A stretch of 64,000 bases of DNA from JALZAH01 sp051000755 (GTDB lineage Bacteria > Actinomycetota > Acidimicrobiia > Acidimicrobiales > Palsa-688), in the NCBI GenBank assembly GCA_051000755.1, contig JBPCNZ010000005.1, positions 1 to 64,000 on the forward strand, in the 5' to 3' direction. Positions 38,391 to 48,599 of this stretch are shown here, piece after piece (the stretch's first letter is position 1; each line of letters opens with the position of its first letter). Below the pieces are notes generated by a model. It ran no database searches. It was given only the letters and a program-made list of their open reading frames with translations, and was not told the origin of the DNA. The translations under genes were made by a program, and so were the position numbers.

Positions 38391-38771
38391 GTGAGCGATG
38401 CAGTCTTCACCGAGAAGAGGACGGCGGTCCGGCATGATTGCCGGCTCGTCAGCGAGTATCACGGCTCCGTCCGTGTGGTCAGGGTGTTCGGGTGTCTCGA
38501 TTGGACGACCGCCTGTGAGTTCCGTGATCTCATGCGCGATGAATGCACCGAGGCCAAGGTGGTCGTCGACTTGGGCGCAACGACCAGGATGGACTCGGTG
38601 GGCACCGGTCATCTCTTGACCGCCACCGCGCGTACGAAGAGGCGGGGCCAGAAGCTGGTGATGGTGGTGGCCGACCCTCTGCTGCTCGAGGTGCTGACCA
38701 CGACCGGGCTGGACTCGGTTGTCCCGGTCGTCGCCTCGGTATCCGAAGCGCTCCTCAGGCTTGACGCATGA
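38391..38771 (+). CDS. STAS-domain protein, anti-anti-sigma factor-like
   Basis: A 126-residue single STAS domain. It contains VRVVRVFGCLDWTTACEFRD, VVVDLGATTRMDSVGTGHLL and a C-terminal helix LLLEVLTTTGLDSVVPV, the layout of anti-sigma antagonists; the Ser in MDSVGTG is at the usual phosphorylation position. GTG start at 38391 with AGGAGGA ribosome site. No matching anti-sigma kinase is in the window. It ends the accessory block. Confidence 0.85.
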   Translation: MSDAVFTEKRTAVRHDCRLVSEYHGSVRVVRVFGCLDWTTACEFRDLMRDECTEAKVVVDLGATTRMDSVGTGHLLTATARTKRRGQKLVMVVADPLLLEVLTTTGLDSVVPVVASVSEALLRLDA

Positions 38772-38778
38772 CAGCCTG

Positions 38779-39504
38779 CTAGCGCCAGGCGAAGACGGGT
38801 TGCTCGTAGTCGGCCACCCGCTCGTAGGTCCCCTCGATGGCCACCCGGCGGAACTGGAGGAGCACGGCGCCGGTCGGGGCGTGGATCAGGTCGGCCCCGA
38901 CGGGCATCTGGATGACCGGCCGATCTGATTCGGTGATGGTCACGAACCGGGGGGAGTCGGGGCGGCTCAGCTCGGCGAAGCTCACCCGGTGCACGGAGTG
39001 GACCTCGTCGGCGGCGAGGGCCAGGGCGGGATCGGCGCCCCCCCAGAACACGAACGGGCTGATGACGTAGCCCGACCGGGTCGGGTAGTCGTCCAAGGCC
39101 CCGAGCAGAGCCCGGCCCGGGAGGTCGAGCCCGAGCTCCTCGTTCAGCTCCCGGCGGGCGGCATCGACGGCGTCCTCGCCGTCGTCCATCCGGCCCCCAG
39201 GAAGGGCCCACTGGCCGGCGTGGTTGCGCAACCCGGCCGATCGCCTGGTCAGCAGCACCGCCGGCCCCCCGGCGGTGCCGGCCACGCTGCCGGTGAGCCC
39301 CAGATCCTCGGCTCCGGGGATGTCGGGGAGCCGGTCCATGCCGAAGCTGTCGGGATCGCCACCGTGGCGATCGGCGTCGCTGTCCACGACCACGACCGCC
39401 ACCGCCGCCGCCCGACGACCCTCGAGCGGCGCCGTCCAGGGCGCCTGGATGGCCAAATTGGCGGCCAACCGGCTCCGCAGTGTTTCGTCGTACACCCATC
39501 TCAC
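38779..39504 (-). CDS. Nudix hydrolase, CoA pyrophosphatase-like
   Basis: A 241-residue Nudix protein. The box is complete: GRMDDGEDAVDAARRELNEE followed by LGL, preceded by VLLTRRSAGLRNHAGQWALPG, which resembles the CoA-pyrophosphatase subgroup. Likely substrate is a CoA or nucleoside diphosphate derivative. ATG start at 39504. It diverges from the uracil-DNA glycosylase gene across 54 bp and converges on the STAS gene. Confidence 0.9.
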   Translation of the reverse strand: MRWVYDETLRSRLAANLAIQAPWTAPLEGRRAAAVAVVVVDSDADRHGGDPDSFGMDRLPDIPGAEDLGLTGSVAGTAGGPAVLLTRRSAGLRNHAGQWALPGGRMDDGEDAVDAARRELNEELGLDLPGRALLGALDDYPTRSGYVISPFVFWGGADPALALAADEVHSVHRVSFAELSRPDSPRFVTITESDRPVIQMPVGADLIHAPTGAVLLQFRRVAIEGTYERVADYEQPVFAWR

Positions 39505-39558
39505 GGGCGGTCACTCTAGGTGGGCCCAACCGAGCCCTCGCCGGTAGGCTCGTTCACC

Positions 39559-40128
39559 ATGTCCGCCTTGGCCGACCTGCGGGCGACAGCCCTCGGTTGC
39601 ACCCGTTGCCCCCTGGCCGAGGGTCGCACCCAGGTCGTCTTCGGAGAGGGAGATCCCCACGCCGGGCTCCTCGTCGTGGGGGAAGGACCGGGCCGGGAGG
39701 AGGACCGCCTGGGCCGGCCGTTCGTGGGCCGGTCGGGCCAGCTGCTGGACCGCCTCCTCGCCCAGGAGGCGGGTCTGGACCGCGCCGAGGTCTACATCGC
39801 CAACGTCGTCAAGTGCCGCCCACCGGACAATCGTGACCCGAAGCCCGACGAGATCGCCTCGTGTCGGCCCTACCTCGACGCCCAGATCGACCTGATCGGG
39901 CCCCGGGTGGTGCTGACCCTCGGCAACTTCTCCACCAAGTTGCTCCTCGACACCACCGACGGCATCGGCAAGCTTCGCGGCCGGGTCTACCCCTTCGGTG
40001 ACCGCGGGGCCGTCCTCGTCCCCACCTTCCACCCGGCGGCGGCCCTGCGAGGCGGGGGAGAGGTGCTGGCCCGGATGCGCGCCGACTTCGTCCGGGCCAA
40101 GCGGGCCCTGGCCGCGGAGCCGGCGTGA
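39559..40128 (+). CDS. Uracil-DNA glycosylase, family 4 (iron-sulfur)
   Basis: Removes uracil from DNA. The 189-residue protein has the family-4 motif VVGEGPGREEDRLGRPFVGR and LVPTFHPAAALR. Cysteines in CTRCPL, VVKCRPP and IASCRPYL can hold the [4Fe-4S] cluster. ATG start at 39559. It overlaps tsaE by four bases. Confidence 0.94.
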   Translation: MSALADLRATALGCTRCPLAEGRTQVVFGEGDPHAGLLVVGEGPGREEDRLGRPFVGRSGQLLDRLLAQEAGLDRAEVYIANVVKCRPPDNRDPKPDEIASCRPYLDAQIDLIGPRVVLTLGNFSTKLLLDTTDGIGKLRGRVYPFGDRGAVLVPTFHPAAALRGGGEVLARMRADFVRAKRALAAEPA

Positions 40129-40646
40129 CCACTACCGTGTCCTCCGGGCCGGTGCTCGTCGTCCGCTGCGGCGACCCGGCGGCCACCCGGGCGGTCGCCG
40201 CCGCCCTCGTCCCCCACGTCCGGGCCGGTGATGTGGTGCTGCTCATCGGCGACCTGGGCGCCGGCAAGACGACGTTCACCCAGGGTCTGGCGGCGGCCGC
40301 CGGCGTCACCGAAGCCGTGACGAGCCCCACCTTCACCCTCATGCGGCCCTATTCGACCGACCTCGGCCTCGACCTGTTGCACATCGACCTGTACCGCCTC
40401 GACACACCGGCCCAGGTCGACAACCTGGGCGTGAGCGAGTTGCTCGAGGATGACGCCTTCGCCGTGATCGAGTGGGGGGAGCGGGCGGCCGGGCTCTTCG
40501 GCCCTGACCACCTCGACATACGCATCACCGGTCCCGGTACCGGCGATCACCGCCAGGTGGAGCTGCGCCCGTCGGGGGCGCCCTGGGCCGAGCGGTGGGA
40601 GGGCGTGGCCGCCGACGTGGCAACCGCCGCCGGGTGCCGGCGGTGA
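40125..40646 (+). CDS. tsaE: tRNA t6A synthesis ATPase TsaE
   Basis: Small P-loop ATPase of the t6A37 tRNA modification system. Walker A is LIGDLGAGKTTFTQGLA, followed by VTSPTFTLM, HIDLYRL and FAVIEWGERA. 173 residues. GTG start at 40125; overlaps tsaB by four bases. tsaE-tsaB-rimI-tsaD are one compact operon. Confidence 0.95.
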   Translation: MTTTVSSGPVLVVRCGDPAATRAVAAALVPHVRAGDVVLLIGDLGAGKTTFTQGLAAAAGVTEAVTSPTFTLMRPYSTDLGLDLLHIDLYRLDTPAQVDNLGVSELLEDDAFAVIEWGERAAGLFGPDHLDIRITGPGTGDHRQVELRPSGAPWAERWEGVAADVATAAGCRR

Positions 40647-41413
40647 CCGGGCGTCCGGCTCCGGTCGTCGAGGGGCCGGTGGTGCTCGCCATCGACACCG
40701 CCACCCCCCAGGTCAGCGTCGCCCTCGGCGGGCCGGCCGGACCCATCGCGTCTATCCATGTGGCCGGCGGCCGCCGTCATGGGGAGCTGGTGGCCCCGGC
40801 GATCGCCGAGGTGTGCCGGATGGGGGGTATCTCCCTTCAGGCCATCGACGGGGTGGCCGTCGATGTCGGGCCCGGACTGTTCACCGGGCTGCGGGTCGGG
40901 GTGGCGACCGCTCGCGCTCTGGTCTCGGCCCTCGACCTGCCCGGCTTCGGGCTGACCAGCGTGGAGATCCTCGCCGCCGCTCACCGTCACCAGCAACGCC
41001 CCGTGGTGGCCGTCGTCGACGCCCGCCGCTCAGAGGTCTTCTGGGCCGCCTTCCGGCCCGGCCCGGACGGGCCCATCCAAGAAGCGCCGGCCGCGGTGGC
41101 CACCCCCGAAGTCGTCGTCGCCGCCCTGGTCGCCCTGGACGGGGGCGCCCTGGTGGTGGGGGACGGCGCCGTGCGGTACCGGGACCTGTTTGCACCCCTG
41201 GCGGGTGTCGAGGTCGCCGGCCCCGACGACGCCCATCCCTCCGCGGCGGTCGCCGCCCGGCTGGCCGTGGGCCGCCTGGCCGCGACCGGCGGAGGTTCCG
41301 CCGATGCCGCGGGCGGCATCGAACCGCTCTACCTGCGCCCACCTGATGTGCGCATCGGCTGGGCGAGCCGGCCCGATCCCGTCCCCGTCGCTTCCCTCGA
41401 CGTCGATGGCTGA
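40643..41413 (+). CDS. tsaB: t6A synthesis protein TsaB
   Basis: Inactive TsaD homologue that scaffolds the t6A complex. The 256-residue protein has VLAIDTATPQVSVALG, RRHGELVAPAI and VDVGPGLFTGLRVGVATARA. I chose GTG at 40643 because it makes the usual GTGA overlap; an in-frame extension overlapping tsaE was dropped. Confidence 0.94.
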   Translation: MTGRPAPVVEGPVVLAIDTATPQVSVALGGPAGPIASIHVAGGRRHGELVAPAIAEVCRMGGISLQAIDGVAVDVGPGLFTGLRVGVATARALVSALDLPGFGLTSVEILAAAHRHQQRPVVAVVDARRSEVFWAAFRPGPDGPIQEAPAAVATPEVVVAALVALDGGALVVGDGAVRYRDLFAPLAGVEVAGPDDAHPSAAVAARLAVGRLAATGGGSADAAGGIEPLYLRPPDVRIGWASRPDPVPVASLDVDG

Positions 41414-42089
41414 GCCCGAGGAGGACCCGAGATTCCTCCCCGAGCCAGGGTCGAGCGGCGCCGACGAGGACATTGCCCCAATGATCGCCCCGGATGACGA
41501 CCTTCTCGTGCACCTGGTGCCCCTGCGCCGACGCCATCTTCGTTCCGTGCTGCGCATCGAGTCCCAGGTCTACCCCCGACCATGGTCCCTGCCGTTGTTC
41601 ATGAGCGAGCTCAACCTTCGGACCAGCCGCGTCTACGTCGCGGCGCGCGTCGAGGGGGTCATCGTCGGCTACGCCGGGATCATGCTGGTCGGCGAGGAGG
41701 CTCATGTCACCACCATCGCCGTCGACCCGGCCTGGCAGCGGCACAAGATCGGCAGCCGGCTGATGGCCCGCCTGGTCCACGCCACCATGGCCCAGGGGGC
41801 CCGGCACCTGACCCTCGAGGTCCGGATGTCCAATCTGGGCGCTCAGGCCATGTACCGCCGCTTCGGCTTCGAGCCCGCCGGCGTGCGCAAGAACTACTAC
41901 GCGGAGACCAACGAGGACGCGCTGATCATGTGGGCCTACGACCTCAACAGCCCTGCCGCCACCGCCCGCCTGGCCGCCCTAGAAGCGAGCATCCCTGGCC
42001 AGACGCTCGACGATGCCAGCCCGACCGACGCCGGTGGACCCGCGGGCGGCGGACTCTCGGGCGGCGGACTCTCGGGCGGCGAGTCATGA
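41406..42089 (+). CDS. rimI: Ribosomal-protein-alanine acetyltransferase-like GNAT
   Basis: A GNAT N-acetyltransferase, in the position usual for RimI between tsaB and tsaD. The 227-residue protein has an acidic N-terminal tail of about 35 residues, then YPRPWSLPLFMSEL, the acetyl-CoA loop VTTIAVDPAWQRHKIGSRLM, and YRRFGFEPAGVRKNYY. The C-terminal tail holds GGGLSGGGLSGG repeats. ATG start at 41406, overlapping the tsaB stop. Confidence 0.88.
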   Translation: MAEPEEDPRFLPEPGSSGADEDIAPMIAPDDDLLVHLVPLRRRHLRSVLRIESQVYPRPWSLPLFMSELNLRTSRVYVAARVEGVIVGYAGIMLVGEEAHVTTIAVDPAWQRHKIGSRLMARLVHATMAQGARHLTLEVRMSNLGAQAMYRRFGFEPAGVRKNYYAETNEDALIMWAYDLNSPAATARLAALEASIPGQTLDDASPTDAGGPAGGGLSGGGLSGGES

Positions 42090-43102
42090 GGATCCTGGCC
42101 ATCGAGACGTCCTGCGACGAGACGGCGGCGGCGGTGGTCGACGACGGCCGCCACGTGCGCTCATCGATCGTGGCCAGCCAGATCGACCTCCACGCCCGGT
42201 TCGGTGGCGTGGTCCCCGAGGTCGCCGGTCGGGCCCACGCCGACGTGCTGGTGGCCGTCGTGGACGAGGCTCTGGCCACCGCCGGCGCCACCGGTTCCGA
42301 CATCGACGCGGTGGCGGCCACCATCGGTCCCGGTCTCATCGGTTCCCTGCTCGTGGGGACCAGCGCGGCCAAGGGCTACGCCCTGGCGTGGAACGTCCCC
42401 TTCGTGGGGGTCAACCATCTCGAGGGGCACCTCCACGCCGCCTTCCTCGAGGACCCTGACCTGGTGCTTCCGGCCGTGGTCCTGCTCGTCTCTGGTGGCC
42501 ACACCATGCTGGTCGGCATGGGTATGGAGGAGGGTGGCGCCGACTCCGGGACCTACCGCCTGCTGGGGGCGACGATCGACGACGCCGCCGGGGAGGCATT
42601 CGACAAAGTGGCCCGCTTCCTCGGCCTCGGCTACCCCGGCGGGCCTGCCATCGAACGGGTCGCCCTCTACGGTGATCCCTCGGCCGTGTCGTTTCCCCGG
42701 GCCATGAAGGGCCAGGGCTTCGACTTCTCCTTCAGCGGCCTGAAGACCAGCGTGCTGACCTGGGTCGGCAAGCACCCCGACACGTCGACGGCCGATGTGG
42801 CCGCCTCATTTCAGGAGGCCGTCGTCGACGTGCTCGTCGACAAGGCCAGGGCGGCGGCCGCCGCCACCGGCGCCAAAGCCATCTGCATCGGAGGGGGCGT
42901 CGCCGCCAACACCCTGCTGCGGAGCCGCATCGTCGAGGCGGCGGAGACAGACGGGCGGGCCGCCTTCGTCCCGGCGCGCGCCATGTGCACCGACAACGCA
43001 GCCATGGTCGGCGCCACGGCCTGGCACCGGCTCCGCCTCGACGGGCCCACCCCGCTCGACGCCGCCGCCGATCCGATCCTGCGCCTTCCGCTGGGCGGAT
43101 GA
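42086..43102 (+). CDS. tsaD: tRNA N6-threonylcarbamoyladenosine transferase TsaD
   Basis: Catalytic subunit of the t6A37 tRNA modification. Family motifs: RILAIETSCDETAAAVVDDG, the metal-binding HLEGHLHAA, VSGGHTMLV and the ATP-site GGGVAANTLLR. 338 residues. ATG at 42086 overlaps the rimI stop. Confidence 0.97.
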   Translation: MRILAIETSCDETAAAVVDDGRHVRSSIVASQIDLHARFGGVVPEVAGRAHADVLVAVVDEALATAGATGSDIDAVAATIGPGLIGSLLVGTSAAKGYALAWNVPFVGVNHLEGHLHAAFLEDPDLVLPAVVLLVSGGHTMLVGMGMEEGGADSGTYRLLGATIDDAAGEAFDKVARFLGLGYPGGPAIERVALYGDPSAVSFPRAMKGQGFDFSFSGLKTSVLTWVGKHPDTSTADVAASFQEAVVDVLVDKARAAAAATGAKAICIGGGVAANTLLRSRIVEAAETDGRAAFVPARAMCTDNAAMVGATAWHRLRLDGPTPLDAAADPILRLPLGG

Positions 43103-43111
43103 GCGCCCTGG

Positions 43112-43140
43112 TTGAAGTTGGCCCGAGGGCTCGCTATCCT
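43112..43140 (+). promoter_or_regulatory. groES-groEL promoter
   Basis: TTGAAG (43112-43117) and TATCCT (43135-43140) with a 17-base spacer form a good vegetative-type promoter. The -10 hexamer touches the first base of the CIRCE operator, so repressor binding should block polymerase. Confidence 0.75.
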
Positions 43141-43166
43141 TAGCACTCGTTCGGTGAGAGTGCTAA
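43140..43166. promoter_or_regulatory. CIRCE operator (HrcA site)
   Basis: TTAGCACTC, nine bases, GAGTGCTAA: a perfect match to the CIRCE inverted repeat. It lies 48 bases before groES, so heat-shock control of this operon by HrcA is expected. hrcA itself is not in the window. Confidence 0.96.
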
Positions 43167-43214
43167 CGCACCTGCCTGAGCATCCGTTCCCAACGCCAAT
43201 GGAGGCGCAACACC

Positions 43215-45181
<1,967 letters not shown>

Positions 45182-45215
45182 CCACCCCCGTAGCACGCGA
45201 CCGCAGCAAAGAGAC

Positions 45216-45244
45216 GAGGCCCGGGCCGACATGGCCCGGGCCTC
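45216..45244 (+). terminator. Terminator after groEL
   Basis: GAGGCCCGGGCC (45216-45227) and GGCCCGGGCCTC (45233-45244) form a perfect 12-base stem with loop GACAT, followed by TGCTCTTGTC. It lies between converging groEL and the Rieske gene and could act in both directions. Confidence 0.88.
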
Positions 45245-45273
45245 TGCTCTTGTCAGGACTTGTGGGGGTCGGG

Positions 45274-46875
45274 TCAGCCGGGGATCCGGCCGTCGGCCAG
45301 GTGCACGGCTTTGCGCACGTTGAGGGCCACGAAGCGCTCCCGGCGGGGAGCGGACATCATGCGGTGCACGGCGGCCACAGGCTCGTCCGACCCCAGGACG
45401 GCTGCCTCGTTCCACGCCGCCCACGACGTCTTGACCTGGTGGGCAGCCATGATGAACGAGCCGGCGCCGTCGCCGAGGGCCGTCCCGAACAGCTCCGTGT
45501 CGTCGGGGCGTTCCGCCGGCGGCCCCTCCCCGGCGATCTCGACATAGCCCTTGCGGCCCGCGTACTGGGCCAGGAAGGCGGTGAAGAGGGCCAGCCGGGC
45601 GGTGTGCGGGCCGGGATCGGCGTGCCACGCCCAGCGGGCGGCCGCCGCGTAGGTGATGACATGGGTCAGATCGAGCCACCCGAAGTCGTGGCGGTCGGTG
45701 GTGACCTCAGCTGCAGGGTCATAGTGAAGGAGGCGATGGGCGCCCGTGCGGGTCACCGCGTCGAGAAGACCGGTCACGCCGCCGCCACCGGCCACCGCCG
45801 ACGTGGCCGCTCTGACGGCCGTGGCCGGGTCGGGGCCGAGTAGGGCGTCGATGACGAGACGGTCCCCGTCCCACCCGGCGATGGGCTCGGCGTCGGCCAG
45901 GGCAGCCAGGTCCACGCTGGCCAGGGCCTTCATGAATGGGCGCATGTAGGGGAGCTTGTCCTGGCGGGTCGCCCACCCGAGGGCGGGAACCAGGTGGGGG
46001 AGGACGGAGCCGGCTCGGTCGTCGCCCAGGCGATCGAGCAACTCGAACGCCTTGTGGACGTAGATGGCCCCGTGCCCGTAGGACAGCTGATGGTCGCCTA
46101 CCGCTCGGATCAACCACCGACGGGCGGCGGCCACGTCGCCGGTGACGATGATGGCCCGGACAAGCCCCTCGGCCCGGTCCAGGTCCCCGCCTTCCAGGGC
46201 CTCCCCGAACGAGGCGCCAGGATCCTTGGGCAATGACGTCGCCGGATGCGGTTGGGGCCGCAGCGGGCGGCGCCGCTCGGTCTCGGCCACGCCGGCGAAG
46301 GCGGCGACGACGGGCAGGGCTCTGGCGTCGCCTTCGAAGTGGTCGGCCATGGCCAGGCAGTCGACCAGCGATGCCATGGCATGGCCGAAGCCGAACTCGG
46401 CCCGAGGTGCTCCCCAGGCGACGGCCTCCCAGACCAGTTGGACCGGGTCGGCGTCGGCTCGCAGGAGGCGGACGACGTCCCGGCTGATCTGGCCGACGTA
46501 ACCATCGTCAAGGCCGCGCCGGAGGCTGGCGAGGAGCCGCGCCCGGCGCTCGCCGGCGGGGGGGTCCAGCAGGGAGACCATGAGCTTGCCATCGACCACC
46601 TGGGCCGGGTGCAAGGTGACATCCTCCTCGCCCCGGAGGCAGCGCCCGTCGCTCAAGCGGAACCGCCAATTGTGCCAGGCGCACACCAGGGCGCCGTCGG
46701 TGACCTCGCCCTGGACCAGGCCGTATCCCTCGTGGGGACAAGCGTTGTCGAGGACGGTGAAGCCCTCGCTGGTGCGCACCACGACCAGCTTCAGCGTCCC
46801 GGCCCGAGCCATCCGGAGGCTGCCCAGGGGGAACTGGTCGACGGGACCCAGCGAGATCGGCGAGGAAGAGGCCAT
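45274..46875 (-). CDS. Rieske [2Fe-2S] protein with a large helical C-terminal domain
   Basis: The N-terminal 105 residues form a Rieske domain: Cys46-Pro-His48 and Cys65-x2-His68 bind the cluster (CPHEGYGL...CAWHNWRF). The remaining 430 residues have no certain family. His-containing patches such as SYGHGAIYVHKAFEL and FGWLDLTHVITYAAAARWA recall questin-oxidase-like proteins (PF14027); this is tentative. No catalytic iron site of Rieske oxygenases (a 2-His-1-carboxylate in a SRPBCC fold) is apparent. ATG start at 46875. It stands alone, converging on groEL. Confidence 0.75.
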   Translation of the reverse strand: MASSSPISLGPVDQFPLGSLRMARAGTLKLVVVRTSEGFTVLDNACPHEGYGLVQGEVTDGALVCAWHNWRFRLSDGRCLRGEEDVTLHPAQVVDGKLMVSLLDPPAGERRARLLASLRRGLDDGYVGQISRDVVRLLRADADPVQLVWEAVAWGAPRAEFGFGHAMASLVDCLAMADHFEGDARALPVVAAFAGVAETERRRPLRPQPHPATSLPKDPGASFGEALEGGDLDRAEGLVRAIIVTGDVAAARRWLIRAVGDHQLSYGHGAIYVHKAFELLDRLGDDRAGSVLPHLVPALGWATRQDKLPYMRPFMKALASVDLAALADAEPIAGWDGDRLVIDALLGPDPATAVRAATSAVAGGGGVTGLLDAVTRTGAHRLLHYDPAAEVTTDRHDFGWLDLTHVITYAAAARWAWHADPGPHTARLALFTAFLAQYAGRKGYVEIAGEGPPAERPDDTELFGTALGDGAGSFIMAAHQVKTSWAAWNEAAVLGSDEPVAAVHRMMSAPRRERFVALNVRKAVHLADGRIPG

Positions 46876-46957
46876 GGTGAGATTGTTCACCTTCAACCTC
46901 ACTTCAAGTCAAGAACCCCCGTTCGGAATCCGGGCCGGTGGGCGGTAGCATGCAGAC

Positions 46958-47167
46958 ATGGACAAACCGCCCCCGGATCTGGCCAAGTTGCTCGAATCCT
47001 GGATGGAGTGGGAACGCGGCCACAACCCGCCCGGACGGACTCTGGCCGACATGAAGATCGCCGGGATGCGGGAGATCCTCGAGGGCCTCGTCGCCGAATT
47101 GCCCGTCACCGTGGCCGTCGATTCCGCCGATGCCGCATCCACGGAGTCCTGGACGCCGGTCGTCTGA
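46958..47167 (+). CDS. Small conserved-looking protein of unknown function
   Basis: 69 residues, MDKPPPDLAKLLESWMEWER, then GHNPPGRTLADMKIAGMREI. The Trp-rich amphipathic start followed by an NPPGRTLADMK core looks like small proteins seen in other actinomycetes. It is three bases upstream of the Nudix gene start, so the two are probably translated from one message. No function can be given. Confidence 0.7.
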   Translation: MDKPPPDLAKLLESWMEWERGHNPPGRTLADMKIAGMREILEGLVAELPVTVAVDSADAASTESWTPVV

Positions 47168-47170
47168 GAG

Positions 47171-47848
47171 GTGAGGTCCGCGCAAGTCGGTGGGCCGCAG
47201 CGGATACCCCGCCCTGAGGGGGCGCGGCCGGGACCCCCGACCGAATGGTCCCACCTCGAGCGGATCACCCTCGATCATGTTGTCGCCGCCGTGGTGGGCC
47301 GGACGCCACCCGAGGTGGAGTCCCTTTCCGGGGGTGGCCGCCGTCCGTCGGCGGTCCTCTGCGCCGTCTTTGCCGAGAACGACCAGGCTCAGGTCGTCCT
47401 GACCCGCCGGTCCTCCAAGCTGCGGTCCCATACCGGCGAGGTGTCCTTCCCCGGCGGTCGCATGGAGCGGGGCGAGTCGGCGCTCGACGCCGCCCGGCGC
47501 GAAGCCCACGAGGAGGTCGGCCTCGACCCGGGGTCGGTGACACCGGTCGGTCGGCTGTCTACTCTCACCACCTCGATCAACCCGGCGCCGATCACCCCGA
47601 TCGTGGCCACCCTGCCCGGTCGTCCCCGCCTGGTGCCCAACCCCGACGAGGTGGACCGGATCTTCACCGTGGCGCTCGTAGCCCTGGTCGACCCCGAGGT
47701 CCACCACAGCGAGCTGTGGACGTGGACCGACGGGGTCGAGCGGCGCATCGACTTCTTCGACCTGGAGGGTGACACCGTGTGGGGCGCGACGGCTCGCATG
47801 CTGAGCGAGTTGCTCGACTGGGTCGCCGACGCGCCTCACCCCTCCTGA
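47171..47848 (+). CDS. Nudix CoA pyrophosphatase (NudL-like)
   Basis: A 225-residue Nudix hydrolase. The NuCoA motif VVLTRRSSKLRSHTGEVSFPGG leads directly into the Nudix box GRMERGESALDAARREAHEE VGL, as in enzymes that cleave CoA to phosphopantetheine and ADP. GTG start at 47171. Second such protein in the window after the one at 38779. Confidence 0.91.
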   Translation: MRSAQVGGPQRIPRPEGARPGPPTEWSHLERITLDHVVAAVVGRTPPEVESLSGGGRRPSAVLCAVFAENDQAQVVLTRRSSKLRSHTGEVSFPGGRMERGESALDAARREAHEEVGLDPGSVTPVGRLSTLTTSINPAPITPIVATLPGRPRLVPNPDEVDRIFTVALVALVDPEVHHSELWTWTDGVERRIDFFDLEGDTVWGATARMLSELLDWVADAPHPS

Positions 47849-47918
47849 GGCCCTGCCCGCAGGGGCAGCGTGGCGCTCCCCTGCATCGGCAAGATGGCGG
47901 TAGCCTGTCGTCCTTATC

Positions 47919-48473
47919 ATGTTCTGTCCACGGTGCGGGATCACCCAAGCGGAGAATCAGGAGCGCTGCGCCCGTTGCGCCGGGCTCCTGGCCCGTCCCG
48001 AGCGGCGGCCGTTGCCACCTCTGCGCGAGGTGGCGTCGCCTACCCGCCGAGGAGAGCTGACCCAGCGGGCGTCCGGCGTCGTGGTCCCCCCGCGGCCCCG
48101 ACGCCGGCCCGATCCTGTTCCGGTGGTGCCGCCGGCTCTGGGCGGACCGGTTGCGTCCCCCCGTCCACCGACGCCCTATCCCGCCCCGGTGACCCCGGCG
48201 GTCACCGCCGCCCAGGCGGGGGCGCCCGGGTACGGCCCCCCGACGGGCGCGCCCACGGCGGCCTACCCGCCGCCGCCCGGATACGAGCGTCCGCATCCGG
48301 GCTCGGCCACCGAACCCAACCAGACGGGGGCCCAGGGCGGTGAGCCGCGACCGGGTGAGCCCGGGTGGCCTCCACCGCCCGGACCTTGGCAGGGTTCCGC
48401 GCCTGGCGCCGGGCCGGCCCCGGCCGACCGGCGACCTTCGGGCTGGGCGCCCCGGCCCAATGGCACGGAATGA
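47919..48473 (+). CDS. Zinc-ribbon, proline-rich protein
   Basis: 184 residues. The first 24 hold a zinc ribbon, CPRCG...CARCAG, and the rest is a low-complexity Pro/Gly/Ala tail without a transmembrane segment. Such proteins are common in actinomycetes, and the function is not known. The stop codon lies inside the first unit of the downstream 17-bp tandem repeat, so repeat changes could alter the C-terminus. Confidence 0.65.
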   Translation: MFCPRCGITQAENQERCARCAGLLARPERRPLPPLREVASPTRRGELTQRASGVVVPPRPRRRPDPVPVVPPALGGPVASPRPPTPYPAPVTPAVTAAQAGAPGYGPPTGAPTAAYPPPPGYERPHPGSATEPNQTGAQGGEPRPGEPGWPPPPGPWQGSAPGAGPAPADRRPSGWAPRPNGTE

Positions 48474-48582
48474 CGGGCAGCACGGAATGAAGGGCAGCAC
48501 CGAATGAAGGGCAGCACCGAATGAAGGGCAGTACCGAATGAAGGGCAGCACCGAATGAAGGGCAGCACCGAATGAAGGGCAG
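48464..48582. repeat. Seven tandem copies of a 17-bp unit
   Basis: CACCGAATGAAGGGCAG repeats head to tail at 48464, 48481, 48498, 48515, 48532, 48549 and 48566, followed by a partial eighth copy. Units 3, 4, 6 and 7 are identical; 1, 2 and 5 differ by one to three bases. It spans the gap between the zinc-ribbon stop and guaB3, ending 17 bases before the guaB3 start. There are no spacers, so it is not a CRISPR array. Copy number may vary between strains. Confidence 0.93.
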
Positions 48583-48599
48583 CACAGGGTGAGCTGGTG

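Noticed and set aside
48464..48582. CRISPR array
   Set aside because: The 17-bp units are directly adjacent with no unique spacers and no cas genes nearby.
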